Position numbers and translations under genes: made by a program
Assembly: GCF_018294505.1 (NCBI RefSeq)
Contig: NC_057794.1
Span: forward strand, 194,975,201 to 195,039,200
DNA from: Triticum aestivum
Taxonomy: Eukaryota; Streptophyta; Magnoliopsida; Poales; Poaceae
DNA length: 64,000 bases
Reading direction: 5' to 3'
The notes under the pieces: model-generated
The model's database searches: none
What the model was told of the DNA's origin: nothing
The model's input: only the letters and a program-made list of their open reading frames with translations
Shown here: one piece after another, positions 47,951 through 59,989 of the stretch
How the letters are laid out: each line of letters starts with the position of its first letter
How positions within the stretch are numbered: position 1 is the stretch's first letter

Positions 47951-50900
47951 ACTCACCCCCACTCAAAAGAATCTCGTCCCGAGATTTGGGTTCCTCCGGG
48001 AAGAAGGCGGGATACTCGAGTCGAAGACGATCCTCCCTTTCCCAAGTTGCTTCATCCTCAGAATGGTGCGACCATTGAACTTTGAGAAACTTGATATTAT
48101 GACGTCGAGTGGTACGCTCGGCCCGATCGAGGATACGAATGGGGTACTCCCGATATGTAAGATTATCTTGGAGATCAAGCGTTTCGTGGTCCACTCCATG
48201 GATAGGATCAGAGAAGCAACGCCTGAGTTGAGAAACGTGGAAGACATCGTGGACTCTGGAGAGGTGCGGAGGTAGTTCCAACTGGTAGGCAACTTCTCCT
48301 TGTTTGGCGAGAATGCGAAAAGGTCCAATGTAACGAGGAGCCAATTTGCCTTTGATACCGAAACGATGGGTTCCCTTCAGAGGGGTAACCCGAAGATAAG
48401 CCTTCTCGTCAACCTCGAAAGTCATAGCCTTATGTTTTCGGTCATATTGACTCTTCTGACGGGATTGGGCGGTTTTCAACTTTTCACGAACGATGCGAAC
48501 TTGCTCTTCTGCTTCCTGAATCATATCCGGACCAAAGAATTGTCTTTCCCCGGTTTCTGACCAGTTAAGGGGTGTTCGACACCGTCGTCCATGGAGAACT
48601 TCAAAAGGGGCTTTACCCAAGCTAGATTGATAGCTGTTGTTGTAAGAGAATTCGGCAAATGGAAGGCACTTCTCCCAATCCATTCCGAATGAGATAACAG
48701 AGGCTCGAAGCATGTCTTCTAGAATCTGGTTGACGCGTTCTACTTGACCACTCGATTGAGGGTGAAAAGCGGTGCTAAAGGAAAGGCGGGTTCCCATAGC
48801 GTTTTGGAAACTTTCCCAAAATCGAGAGGTGAAAAGACTTCCTCGATCCGAGTTAATTTCCAAAGGAACACCATGGAGAGACACTATCTGGGAGATGTAT
48901 AAGTCAGCCAGATGACTAGCGGTTATACTCTCACGAACAGGTAAGAAATGGGCTACTTTGGAAAGACGATCGACAACGACGAAGATAGCATTATTCCCTC
49001 TCTTGGTCCTGGGAAAACCGGTAATGAAATCCATACCAATTTTATCCCATTTCCATTCAGGAATGGCTAAGGGTTGAAGGGTGCCAGCAGGCCGTTGATG
49101 CTCTGCTTTTACACGACGGCAGACGTCGCAGCTAGCAATATACTGAGCAATTTCTCTCTTCATCCTAGTCCACCAGAACCTCTGGCGTAGGTCCTGATAC
49201 ATCTTAGTACTACCGGGATGAATGGTGAGAGGAGATTCATGAGCCTCCTTAAGGATCAACTGCCGTAGATGCGGGTTCTTGGGAACCACTAAACGGTTAC
49301 CAAAGTACACAACACCATGATCATTTGTGGAGAAACAACTAGCACCTCCGCTAGCAATGTTCTCTTTGATCTTAGCTATTCCCTTATCTCGCTTCTGGGC
49401 AGCGATAATTTGATCCGTAAGAGTAGGTTTCGCCACCAAGGTGGAAAGAAATCCTTGAGGAACAATGTGAAGGTTAAGCTTCCGAAATTCCTCATGGAGA
49501 AGTGGTTGACTTTGTTGTAACATTAGGTTGTTACAATAAGATTTACGACTTAGCGCATCAGCCATGACGTTGGCTTTCCCTGGGGTGTAAGTTATTCCTA
49601 AGTCGAAATCTATGATCAACTCAACCCAACGTCTTTGCCTGAGATTCAAATCCGGTTGGGTGAAAATGTACTTCAGACTTTGGTGATCAGTGAATATTTC
49701 GCAATGATTACCGAGGAGGTAATGTCGCCAGGTCTTAAGTGCATAGACTATAGCTGCAAGCTCTAGATCATGAGTAGGATAATTCTCCTCATGTGGGTGC
49801 AATTGCCGCGAAGTGTAGGCAATTACGTGTCGATCTTGCATAAGAATGCAACCTAGTCCTTGTCGCGAGGCGTCGCAGTAGATAACAAAGTCCTTGGAGA
49901 AGTCTGGCGGTACCAGTACGGGAGCAGAAGTCAGGCGTCTCTTCAGTTCCTGAAAGCTGTGCTCACATTGTGGAGTCCATTCGAACTTCTTATCTTTCTT
50001 GAGGAGTTCGGTTAGAGGTTTAGCAACTTTGGAGAAGTTTTCGACAAAGCGACGACAATAGCTCGCTAAGCCTAGAAAACTCCGAACTTGCTTGACCGAT
50101 TCAGGTGGAGTCCAATTAAGGACGGCTTGAACTCGCTCAGGGTTAACAGCAATGCCTTTACCAGATATTACATGACCCAGATAGGTCACTTCTGACAACC
50201 AAAATTCACATTTGGAAAACTTGGCATAAAGGCGATGCTCTCGAAGTTTCTTCAACACTAGCCTTAAATGTTCGGCATGTTCTTCCTCGTTCTTGGAGTA
50301 GATGAGTATATCATCGAGATAAACTACGACGGATTTATCCAAATACTCCATGAAGATTGAGTTCATTAACCGAGAAAAGGTGGCTGGAGCGTTGGTTAAA
50401 CCGAAGGACATGACGGTGTACTCGTATTGGCCATAACGAGTAACAAAGGCCGTTTTAGGAATGTCCCCGTTTCTGATTTTGATTTGATGGTAGCCCAACC
50501 TCAAATCCATCTTGGAGAAGACCGAGGATCCAGCGAGCTGATCATACAGGTCGTTGATCCAGGGGAGCGGATATTTGTTCTTGATTGTGACCAAATTGAC
50601 AGGTCGATAATCTACAACCATCCGGTCCGTACCATCCTTCTTCTTGACGAATAGGACGGGGCAAGCCCACGGAGATGAGCTAGGTCGGACGAAACCCTTT
50701 TTCAAGGACTCATCGAGTTGTTTCTTAAGCTCGGCTAGTTCTAGTGGTGCCATCTTATAGGGTCTTCTAGCAATCGGAACGGTTCCTGGAATGAGGTCTA
50801 TTACGAACTCAACATCCCTGTCAGGTGGAACACCTGGCAATTCCTCTGGGAAGACATCCGGGAAGTCACGGACTACCGGAACGTCCTCAAGATCTGGCAA

Positions 50901-52409
50901 AGGGCTGGCGTTAAGAGAATATAATTGTCGCTTGGCTATTCGGGTTAAGACATTGACTATCTTCCCCGAAGGATGGGTAAGTTGAACAGTCCTAGAGAAG
51001 CAATCAATTTGGGCATGATGAGCGGACATCCAGTCCATACCCAGAATGATATTAATATCTGAAGATTTAAGGGCTATCAAAGACGCGAGGAAAACAAGTC
51101 TGTCGACTTGGATTTCATTTCCATGGCTTACTCTAGAAGTTTGCCATTTGGATCCCGGAGTTTGAATTACCATAGAGGCTGGCATGTCACAGAATGCGAT
51201 GTTATGCAAACGAGCATAGTTTTCAGATATAAAAGAATGAGAGGCTCCTGTGTCAAAGAGAATAGATGCCGGGTGGCAATTAACAAGGAGCGTACCGAGA
51301 ACGACGTTGGGATCCTCTTGAGCTTCTTCGGCAGAAATACAATTGACATTGCCACGTGTAGCGGTGGCCGGCTTGGCGTGGAACACTTTCCCTGTCGGCT
51401 TGCCACGGCCAACAGCTTTAGCAGATTGGTTGGGGTTGGTCTGGGGACACTCACGCATATAGTGGCCAGATTCCCCACACTTGAAACAAGTTACAGAACT
51501 GGTACGTGGGGGAGCATTGTTGGTTGGACCCCCATAGGGCTTGGCTGGTGCAGACTGTTGAACAGGGCGAGGCGCCTAGAAAGATGGCCTCGGTGTGAAC
51601 CTGGGTGGCAGGGCGGTGTTGGGCACCCACACGCGGCGCTTCTGAGGACCAGCACCGGATGAGGAACCCATGTCACGGCCATGCTTGCGTGTTGCGTCAT
51701 AATCAGTCTGACCAGTTTCAGCACTGATGGCCTTGTTAACAAGTTTCTGAAAAGATGTGCACTCATGCAGACGGAGGTCGCGGCGAAGCTCAGGACTAAG
51801 TCCCTTACGGAACCTTGCTTGCTTCTTGGCATCGGTAGAAACTTCCTCAGTGGCATATCGTGCGAGGTTACCAAACTCCCTGCTGTAAGCATCCACAGAG
51901 AGTCGGCCTTGGGTGAAATTGCAAAATTCCTCACGTTTACGGTCCATGAGACCCTCCGGAATGTGATGTTCATGGAAAGCCTCGCTGAATTCAGCCCAAG
52001 TAGTGACATGGCCCGCTGGACGCATAGCTCCATAATTCTCCCACCATAGACTGGCGGGGCCTTCAAGATGATATGCAGCAAAGGTGACCTTGTCAGCCTC
52101 CGCTACCAGCGCGGAACGCAGTTTGTGAGAGATACTGCAAAGCCAATCATCAGCGTCGAGAGGCTCGACGGAGTGGTGGAACGTGGGTGGATGTAACTTG
52201 ATGAAATCACCGAGTGACACCACGTTAGTCCTCTGATGGTGTGTCGTGTTCTGTTCAATACGCTCCAACAAACGGTTGGTCTCCTGCTTGTTTCTTTCGG
52301 CTTCCATCATAACCTCAGCTAGGGAAGGAGGATGAGGCATATCTGCATTCCTGACTTCACTGCCTTCGGCCTGCTCTTGAGGAGCAGGGTTAGTGCGCGT
52401 GTTGACCAT
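47934..52409 (-). pseudogene. gag-pol polyprotein of element D (single frame, one internal amber codon)
   Basis: The start is MVNTRTNPAPQEQ at 52409, just after a tacctag acceptor-like site. One frame of about 1490 codons follows, broken only by TAG at 51576-51578 (codon 278). Domains in order: capsid (residues about 60-230, FIKLHPPTF, LWWENYG); CCHC knuckle [14 protein letters not shown], just after the stop; protease [12 protein letters not shown] (about 383); RT with YLDDILIYS (about 696); RNase H with CDAS, DLELAA and TDHQSL (about 840-900); integrase HHCC finger (about 1060-1095) and DDE residues in MDFITG, NSDRG and VERVN (about 1125, 1186, 1225); chromodomain-like end [12 protein letters not shown] (about 1440-1470). 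Catalytic residues are all present. The amber codon could be a C-to-T change of CAG. Because the frame is otherwise intact, this copy was probably active recently. Confidence 0.85.
51576..51578 (-). other. In-frame TAG between capsid and zinc knuckle of element D
   Basis: The sole interruption of the gag-pol frame. The frame on both sides is the same, and the CCHC motif follows about 27 codons later. Confidence 0.9.
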
Positions 52410-52751
52410 CCTAGGTAAACAAGACAATGATTTAGTCAGAATGATAAAATTCCGACATAGGATAAAGAATGTAAGGAATAACTCGAAATGCAAGATGATC
52501 ATCCGTATGACATGGTAGATACAGAAACTGCTTCTTTATTCCATCGTCATACACACCATACAGGGTTTAGTACAAGACCAAACAAAGTACTATTACGGTG
52601 AAAAGAGGATTACATCTCATCGGAGGCATCCCAAGCTCCTATACATTATTTTTCTACATCTCCGGAAAGGGTACAAACGAGGTCATATCCCACGAGTCAC
52701 GCAGGACGATAGACGACATAGCTAACACGAACTAGTGATACTACCACTAAC

Positions 52752-53525
52752 TCAGACCGATCCGTAGTAGTCCTCGTAGAAGTCACCTCCATAGCCTGGA
52801 AGCTCAACATGATCATCCGGAAACAGACGATCTCGCGGAGCTTGTGGACCACAGGGACTAGGATGAGGTCTTGGACCAACAGACGGTGGCCTGCAGGGAC
52901 CGCGAGGTGGGGTGATGCCTCCTACATCACGCCAACCCATCACGTCTGGCAGAGCAGATCTCACAGGATAGAGATCGCGCATATCCGAATATCCAGCTTG
53001 CACCGCCGGTGCAAACCGAGTCAATGTGGCCCAGTGGTCAGCACGGGTATTGAAGAGCTCTAACCTCAAGGCCCGATTTTCACGGTCCTTATCCTCGAGC
53101 ATCTCAGTAGTTGTGCGACTCCGTGAATCCTCCTGAGTGGGGTCAGCATAGATAGCCTGAAGATACCCTTGTGCTCCCGGAAGTGATCCTGGCATATACC
53201 GGAAATCAGAGTCCCGAAATAGACCAGACCTGACTCGCTTGATGGTCATCATAGAGTAGGCGGCGTCCTGCACAGCCATCTCAATAGTAACCCCGAGTCC
53301 ATAGGAGCAGTGAAGGGGCTCGGTGGATCCAGGATAAGATGGAAATATCCTGACAGTGCAGAGATACTGGCTTTGATTAAAGTCCCGAAATTTCTCTTCG
53401 ACCGTGTACTCAGGATACCAATGGTATCCAGCCTTAGTCATTACCCTGACCAACATGGCAGTATGGCCGGGTACATCTAGGCATCGAGTCAGGCAAACCA
53501 CTTGATTGAGGTCGCCAGTGGCCAT
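52752..53525 (-). CDS. Extra sense ORF upstream of gag in element D, unknown function
   Basis: The ATG at 53525 (MATGDLNQVVCLTRC) lies directly after gtgctttcag, a good 3' splice acceptor, and is preferred over the upstream in-frame ATG at 53537. The frame is intact for 257 residues. Residues about 25-90 contain YHWYPEYTVEEKFRDF and CTVRIFPSYPG, possibly a folded domain. Residues about 135-160 (EMLEDKDRENRALRLELF) look like a short coiled coil. The C-terminal third is Pro/Gly-rich and ends in an acidic-aromatic tail (GGDFYEDYYGSV). No protease, nucleic-acid-binding or envelope-like membrane motif is visible. It lies between the PBS and gag, in the same sense as gag-pol; extra ORFs in that position are known in some plant gypsy lineages such as Ogre. 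The acceptor before it suggests expression from a spliced mRNA, but that is inferred. Confidence 0.6.
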   Translation of the reverse strand: MATGDLNQVVCLTRCLDVPGHTAMLVRVMTKAGYHWYPEYTVEEKFRDFNQSQYLCTVRIFPSYPGSTEPLHCSYGLGVTIEMAVQDAAYSMMTIKRVRSGLFRDSDFRYMPGSLPGAQGYLQAIYADPTQEDSRSRTTTEMLEDKDRENRALRLELFNTRADHWATLTRFAPAVQAGYSDMRDLYPVRSALPDVMGWRDVGGITPPRGPCRPPSVGPRPHPSPCGPQAPRDRLFPDDHVELPGYGGDFYEDYYGSV

Positions 53526-53950
53526 CTGAAAGCACAATCATAATGCAAAGGCATTAGAATTTCTAGCAAAATTTCGGCAGCATAACAGCTGTAAATGCTC
53601 AAGAAGGATTTTGAGACATTTGACAAAGGATTTCATACACACTCAACATCATCATATCAAGTTCTGAGTCCATCCTAGCAACATAATGTGGTAGTAGAAC
53701 TAAACTAGGCTTGTATTCATCAAACCTATAAGGTACTACTGATTAGTAACACGTGAACCTGATAGAGAGAAAAGATCCTAATTCCTTAACCCCCGGTGGA
53801 AGAATAGACTGACTCAGATCAGAATGTCATAAGATAAAGAAGTAAAAAGAGCCTTACGTTCCAACCCACAAACAATTCCCCTACATATAACTAAAGAATT
53901 TCTAGACTCAACATCGACCAGTTTGGCTTGGAGAACCTACAGGCAGTCCG

Positions 53951-53962
53951 ACTCTGATGCCA
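53951..53962 (-). other. Primer-binding site of element D
   Basis: On the minus strand, a few bases after the 5' LTR, tggcatcagagt resembles the initiator-tRNA-Met type PBS (TGGTATCAGAGC) with two differences. Confidence 0.55.
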
Positions 53963-53966
53963 ACGC

Positions 53967-56900
53967 TGTCAGGACCCCGACTCGATGTCACATTGATCTA
54001 GCCTGTAACACCTCATATCACTTTGCGGCCTCACGCACGGTATCCCCACGGGTGTCGCCTTACCTTTGCCCGGGACCGTTTGCGCCTTTTGGCTCACGTA
54101 TATGATAGTGTCGCTAGCATCCATATGATAAGGAGCCCGGGCTGACATGACCAGTCGTAAACCCAAAGTGGCACAGACTTACAGGGACAGGCATCCATGA
54201 CCCAGCTTCGAACGTGTCGGTCAACAGCAAGTGGGTCCGGGCTGTAGCACTGGGCTAGCAGGACTCCGGTAAACCGGGCTGTAGCGGGCTAACAGGACTC
54301 CGGTACTCAACGCGTGACATTTCCCCGAAGGGACAGACACAGGAACGAAGAAGGACACATGCCGGCCAGCCTAAGTGTTCCAGAGCAGTAGCAAGCTACC
54401 ATGGCTCAGCGGTAACACTAGGAGACATTTCCCGGTAAGAGAGGCTACTAAAGATAAACAACTAGATAGTCAGATCCCACACATACCAAGCATTTCAAAC
54501 ATACACACAATATGCTTGATATGTGCAAATACAACGAAGCATCACAACATGACTCTACGACACAAGTACTTTATTTAAGGCTCAGAGAGCCATACATAAC
54601 ATACACAAAGGTACGGGTCACACAACCCAGCATTCAAGTCATACAGTCATACAAACCAGCAGCGGAAGTAACTTGTCTGAGTACAGACAACTAATAAAAT
54701 AAAAGAGGCTTGGAAAGCCTAGCTATACTACGTGGTCCTTCACAAGCTCAGGATCGCCACCTGGGCCTTAGCCTACTCATTGATGTCAACGTCTACGTAG
54801 AACCCATCAGAAGGGGTTGCAGCGTATTCTGTAAAAATGTAAATTATAGCAACATGAGTACAAAGGTACTCAGCAAGACTTACATCAGATCCTACATACA
54901 TGCATATTATCAAGAAGGGTTGGTGGAGTTATTGCAGCAAGCCAGCTTTGACTCTTGGCTAGGCTAACCTACGAGACTCCAACTTGAAATGGTTTTGCGT
55001 ACACGAGTCCACTACTCACCACTTCAATACACTACCGAGGATCCACCTCCGTTTTCCTACGGAAGAGCCATCCTCGGCACTCACACTTATCTTGAGGCTT
55101 TTAGTAGTTTCCATTTACTTGTCTATGAGCTGTATAGGCAACCAAGTAGTCCTTTACCGCGGACGCGGCTATTAGAATAGATCATGTTAACCCTGCAGGG
55201 GTGTACTTCTTCATACATGTTTCCACCACTTAGCGTCTGCACACGACATGTGCTCGGCAGACTTCAAGCGAAAGCCGACGTGGGTGTAGACCACGACCTA
55301 CCTAAACACCTAAGCCTCTAGTCCAGGTTTATCGCCTATCCAGGTTCCATCCGCAGGGAGTCCGGCCGAGGTTTCCCATACGGCCCCGAACGATGTGAAC
55401 AGGGTTCCCGAGATACCTAACGGGTATTCGGTACACCGTGCCACGTACGTACCGCATCACAGCCCACCCCTACGGTCAGCGCTGTCCACGGCCTCCAGTA
55501 GGCTACAAACACCAGAAACTACTTGCAACTCCTGGACAGAGAACTAGGGTGAATAAGAAGTCGAGCGGGGTCATATTTCAGGGCCCAATGCATGGTAGTA
55601 GCTGTATCTTAAATCACACATACAGATCTCAGTGCTTAAGGTCGGCTTCAATGAAACAACCCACCATGTACTCCTACATGGCCTCTCATCGATACCTTTA
55701 CCAAATCGTGTTCACCACACCACTCCCATTACCGACATAATCATTTCACTCTAGCCCATCACCAAGATGAACCAGACCTGACACGACTCTAAGCATAGCA
55801 GGCATAGCAAGGTAGGAACAACACATCCATAGGGCTCAATCAACTCCTACACATGCTAGTGGGTTTCATCTAGTTACTGTGGCAATGACAGGTCATGCAG
55901 AGGAAATGGGTTCAACTACCGTAGCACACAGCAGTTTGAAACGCGTTGTCTTAATGCAGTAAAAGAGAGCAGGAGCGAGAACATGGGTTGTATCGATATG
56001 ATCAAATGGTTGGTTGCTTGCCTGATAGTTCGATGCACTGATACGGTTCTTCGTTAGGGTAATCACGGTACTCCTCGGAGGCAGAACCTGCCGCAAAGAA
56101 CACCGATATACAACCATCACCAAACAATGTGCAACAGTATGATGCATGCATGAAACATAGCAATATGAGTGTGTTGGGCTAATGCAACTAAGACCAGAAG
56201 GGTTTGGACCAATTTGAATCAAAGATTCAAATTTTAGACCCAAACATGGCCCTTTAAAGTGTTTTTCCTTGTTCTGCATTAAACATCAGGTTAACTTGTT
56301 TAAACATGCATGAAAATAGTACAGATGGATAGATTGGATTTTTCTGATCATTTTTCATATATAATTTGTCTGATTTGGAGTTACAGAATAAAAGTTATGA
56401 ATTTTTGAAATTTAAAATATATTCTGGAATTTCCTATATTAGATTAATTCCAGAAAATCAATTATTGCGTCAGCCTGACGTCAGTGTGACGTCAGCAGGT
56501 CAACGGAACACGTCCGGGTCAAACCTGACAGCGGGTCCCGCATGTCAGGGTGATTAAATTAATTAAAGTTTAATTAAACCAAACCTGTTTAATTAACAGG
56601 GCTGGGCCCCACCTGTCATTGACTCAGGGGAGTCAACCAGGGCCCACCCGTGGTCAAACCCGGTCGGCTGCACCGGCGTTTAGCCGCCGGCGAGCCCGCC
56701 GCGGTGGCGGAAGTGATTTTTGTCGTTCCGGCAACCAAACGAGCCGCGGAGGGCACCGGAGCGGAGCTGAGGTCGAGCCGCAGCTCTTGGTGGAGTCCGT
56801 TGGGGTCGGGGTGGCCGGAGTTGGCGCCGGCGACGACTTTGGCGGCCAACGGAGTTCGGCCAAAGTCGAACTTGTCGCTAGGGGGATCGGTGAGGTGCGG

Positions 56901-58016
56901 GGAGTGCACGGTTGGACCCGACGCAGCGTGGTGAGTGCGTTGGACACCGCGGGTTGGCCGGAGGATGGCCGGGGGCACGTCGGCGACGAGATCCACGGCG
57001 GTGTGTGCGTGTGATCTTCGTGCGGTGGCTACACGGCTAGGGAATGAGAGAGAGAGGGTCGGAGGGGTAGCTAGGCTCACAGCGCTCCCGTAGAGGCCAC
57101 CGGCGGGGTCGGGGACGAGCTGAGGCGGCGACGGCGTTGAAGGGGATCTCCGGCGACGGCGAGCTCGGGCGAGGTCGGTGCGGTGGTCTCGGGCCACACG
57201 AGCACACGGGGCTCGGCTAGCTCGATGAAGTGGACGGCGACGGAGCTCCTGGACACGGTGGCATGGCGTGGGGTTGACGGAGGGCGTGGCTACGGCGAGG
57301 GGGTGGCGGCGATGGCGTCGGCCATGGCGTGGGAGAGCGAGGGGGAGGAGCTGGAGAGAGGAGGGGGTGTTTGGGGGGTTCAGAGGAGAGAGGGAGGGCG
57401 ATTCACGGCGTTAGCCGGGCGAGGGAGGCGGCGAGGCGGCGAGCAGGTGCGTGGCACCCATGCGGTGCTCGCCGTCGAGCACCTGCCTGCCTGCCTGGCC
57501 GGCAAGCAGCTCGCTGGCGCGGTGCTGGGCTGGGCCGGCAGGTGGGCCGGGTGCTGGGCGCCAGGTAAGCTTTTCCCATTTTCTTTCTGTTTTCTGTTTT
57601 TTTAATACTTCTGCAACTTTGTTGAATTAAATAAAATACTTAGGCTACACCTAAAATCACCAAACTACTCCTGGTCCATAGTTTGATTATTTCCAACATG
57701 AAACATTTTAGTTTGGAGATATTTGAGCATTTAAATATTTTATATAATTTTAAATGCCCAAATTCAAATATTTATGATTTAATTCAAAAACCCTAGGATG
57801 GCCTAGGAAAATGTGCACCACTTTTGGCAGAGGTTCTGAACCAAGACAAAAATGATGGGCATTTTAGAAGGGCATTTCAGGTTCATTGAAATTTATTTTT
57901 AGTAACCCTAGTTGGTTTCAGAGGGGACTAGGGGTTCTGTCATCCCCATTTCAAGTTTCTGATGAAAGAGTAAACATGATGCAACACTCTAATGCATGGC
58001 TAACTAGGATGTGACA
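53967..58016 (-). repeat. Right (5') LTR of element D
   Basis: 4050 bp, TGTCAGGACC to GTGACA. The GC-rich part at about 56600-57560 lies in the U3 portion on the minus strand. Open frames in it are conserved only because the LTRs are nearly identical. Confidence 0.92.
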
Positions 58017-59315
58017 CACGCACGGGCTCCAAGAAATATATGGTGATAATGTGAGGTGGTCCATGCTGCAGTCCGGACCGCTTCCAGAGCCCGCTCTCAC
58101 CGCCCTGGCCCCTCAAGACACCAGCTGCCCGCCGCATGCATGCATAGCAAGTAGTACTCCTTATGTGGAGGAGAGATAGGCATTGACAAAGTCAAGGAGT
58201 GGGCTCTGCAAGATCCCGTCTCTACACGTGCTCCTAGGTATAAAAAATAATTCTAAAAAAGGCATAAAAACAATTGTGTCTTAAAAAAGAAAGGTAAAAA
58301 ACATTTGAGAGGAAATAGATAGAGAGAAAGTGAGAAAAAGATGTAACCTGGGCATTACATGAGAAGGAGGGAGTGGTGCACATGCCAAGTTCACTGGGCT
58401 GCCGTGTTTCACACTCATCCGTCGTAACAGTGGAGACAATAGCTTTCATAAAAAATAAACAATGAATACTCGTTGCTCATCCTCTATATCGGAAAGAATA
58501 CTTTCATTTGCTGACATGTGGGACGTCGACCATCCTGGTCCACCTGCCATGCAGAAAATTATCCTAGTCTACCCCTGTCGTATCGCAGGCCCAACCTTTC
58601 CCACTGTAAGTTGTTCTGACGAAGGAACCATCATGACTTCGTTGAATTCCGCTTCTTCAAGAAAACTTACTGTACCCGCAATACTGCTACCACACGCGAA
58701 GACTGGACGGCACTATACCACGTCATATCACTGAAACTCACTAGGCCAAACTAGCCCGCCTAGGTCATCTATTGTGGAACGGAGGGAGTACGTCTCTGTA
58801 CTGCTATGATTTTGTGTTGCACGTTCTCTGTACTTTTGCTATGATTTTCCTACCCTATGAACCAAATGAGGCCTGAATGTATGTCGACTATTGTCGGATC
58901 GATCGCTAAGCCTACAATTTTAGGAGCTAGGGCTATTGGTCGATCGACGAGGGATAAGTATAAGCATACCACGAGCTCATCAGCCCCAACATTTCTCTTC
59001 GGTGAGTGTTTTGCAAGTACTATAGCTTGCACAGTAGCTAGCCTAGTAACACCGTGAATCATCAAACAAGCCCTGCTGATATGATAAATAGTTCAAACTT
59101 ACATCTAAGCATGCCACATATTACATCAAAAGCTGGTGAGGATACATCTGTTTCCATAACTCGGAGAGGGTTCGCATGATTTACTATCAAACAAAAGTAG
59201 CAACATCCGCCCACACAAGATAGTGCACTAGCCCTAAGATGGTTTGATAACACGCATCGTTCTGGTAATTAAACACAGGGCAATGCAAACTACCCTGAAG
59301 GATTAGCGCGACCAA
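58017..59315. other. Intergenic block with duplicated segments
   Basis: 58022-58060 and 58395-58440 are decayed copies of the 6500-6900 / 40690-40805 blocks. 58485-58770 is the partner of 41805-42034 plus 43553-43602. A Stowaway-type end (ggaacggagggagta) lies at 58776-58790. 58860-59315 shows no feature and probably includes the 3' UTR of the next gene. Confidence 0.45.
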
Positions 59316-59989
59316 CTATTTCTTGTCATCGATCTCTCGGGCAATGACGACAGCACGGACAGCGGCATGGGAATCGATTTCTGGGGCGATGTCCACAGGA
59401 CTAACCGCGACATCGGAATCGATCTCTGGGGCGATGTCCACAGGATGGACAGCGGCATCGGAATCGATCTCCGGGGCGATGCCAACAGGACAGGCCACGA
59501 CATCGGAATCATCAAGGACGTCCACCGGCACCTGCACAACCCTAACATATTAGCAAGCACATTGCAAATAATCAAAAACCACAACTATGGTAATAAGCCA
59601 TTATTTTTTACCTTGTGCAGCTCACCGGGGGATCTCATCCCTCCGGGGGCCATCTCCTCGTCCTTGATGGGGTCCATCACCTTGCCAGGGGAATACTGCT
59701 TCTCAACAGCAACTCTCTCCTCAAACTCGGTCTTGAGCCTCACATAGGTGGCAATCGGAGTTCCTGGGGGAGGCACGGTGGGGCCCTTGCTATTCTTCCA
59801 ACTTTCTTTGAGGAGTTCGTCCGCCAACGTCCTCAACTCTTTGGGTAGTGCTTGTTTCTTGGAGTTCTTCGTCTGCATGGGTTGGCCCGCCAACATGGTC
59901 AACTCATTGGTCGGTGCTCGCTTCCTGGAGATCGCTATCTCCAGTGGGTTGTTCATCGTCAACTCTTTGCCGAGTGCTCCAGGATCCAT
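59316..59989 (-). CDS. Small two-exon gene with four 15-residue repeats, unrecognised
   Basis: Exon 1 is 59612-59989 (ATG at 59989, MDPGALGKELTMNN) and exon 2 is 59316-59531. The donor CACAAG|GTAAAAA and acceptor TTGTGCAG|GTGCC join in phase 0, giving 197 residues. Exon 1 encodes a charged segment (KELRTLADELLKESWKNSKG, then PTVPPPGTPIATYVRLKTEF). Exon 2 encodes four units of 15 residues built on PVDIAPEIDSD.AV, from about residue 140 to near the C-terminus; the last unit is degenerate. No signal peptide or membrane span. A second acceptor-like site (ttttgtttgtcag) 8 bases before the ATG suggests a spliced 5' UTR, with a possible donor at aaag|gtgagc near 60125. I do not recognise the family, and it could be a decayed transposon gene, but phased splicing and an intact frame favour a real coding unit. 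Confidence 0.45.
59370..59508. repeat. 45-bp coding minisatellite, about three units
   Basis: Three consecutive 45-bp units built on gaatcgatctctggggcgat followed by gtccacagga. Being a multiple of three, copy number can change without shifting the exon 2 frame. Confidence 0.8.

Larger units (their letters stand above)
43902..58016 (-). mobile_element. Element D: 14.1-kb gypsy LTR retrotransposon, Tekay/Del-like chromovirus
   Basis: The LTRs of 4049 and 4050 bp (43902-47950, 53967-58016) begin TGTCAGGACC and end GTGACA. The flanking 5-mers cgcgc and cacgc match at four of five bases. All coding sequence is on the minus strand in the order extra ORF, gag, protease, RT, RNase H, integrase, chromodomain-like C-terminus. 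The PBS is 53951-53962 and a purine tract lies at 47951-47970. In the first roughly 390 bases of the LTRs I count two substitutions and one 1-bp indel, so the insertion is young. Long LTRs plus the chromodomain-like end suggest the Tekay/Del lineage; the Triticeae family name was not assigned. Confidence 0.88.
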
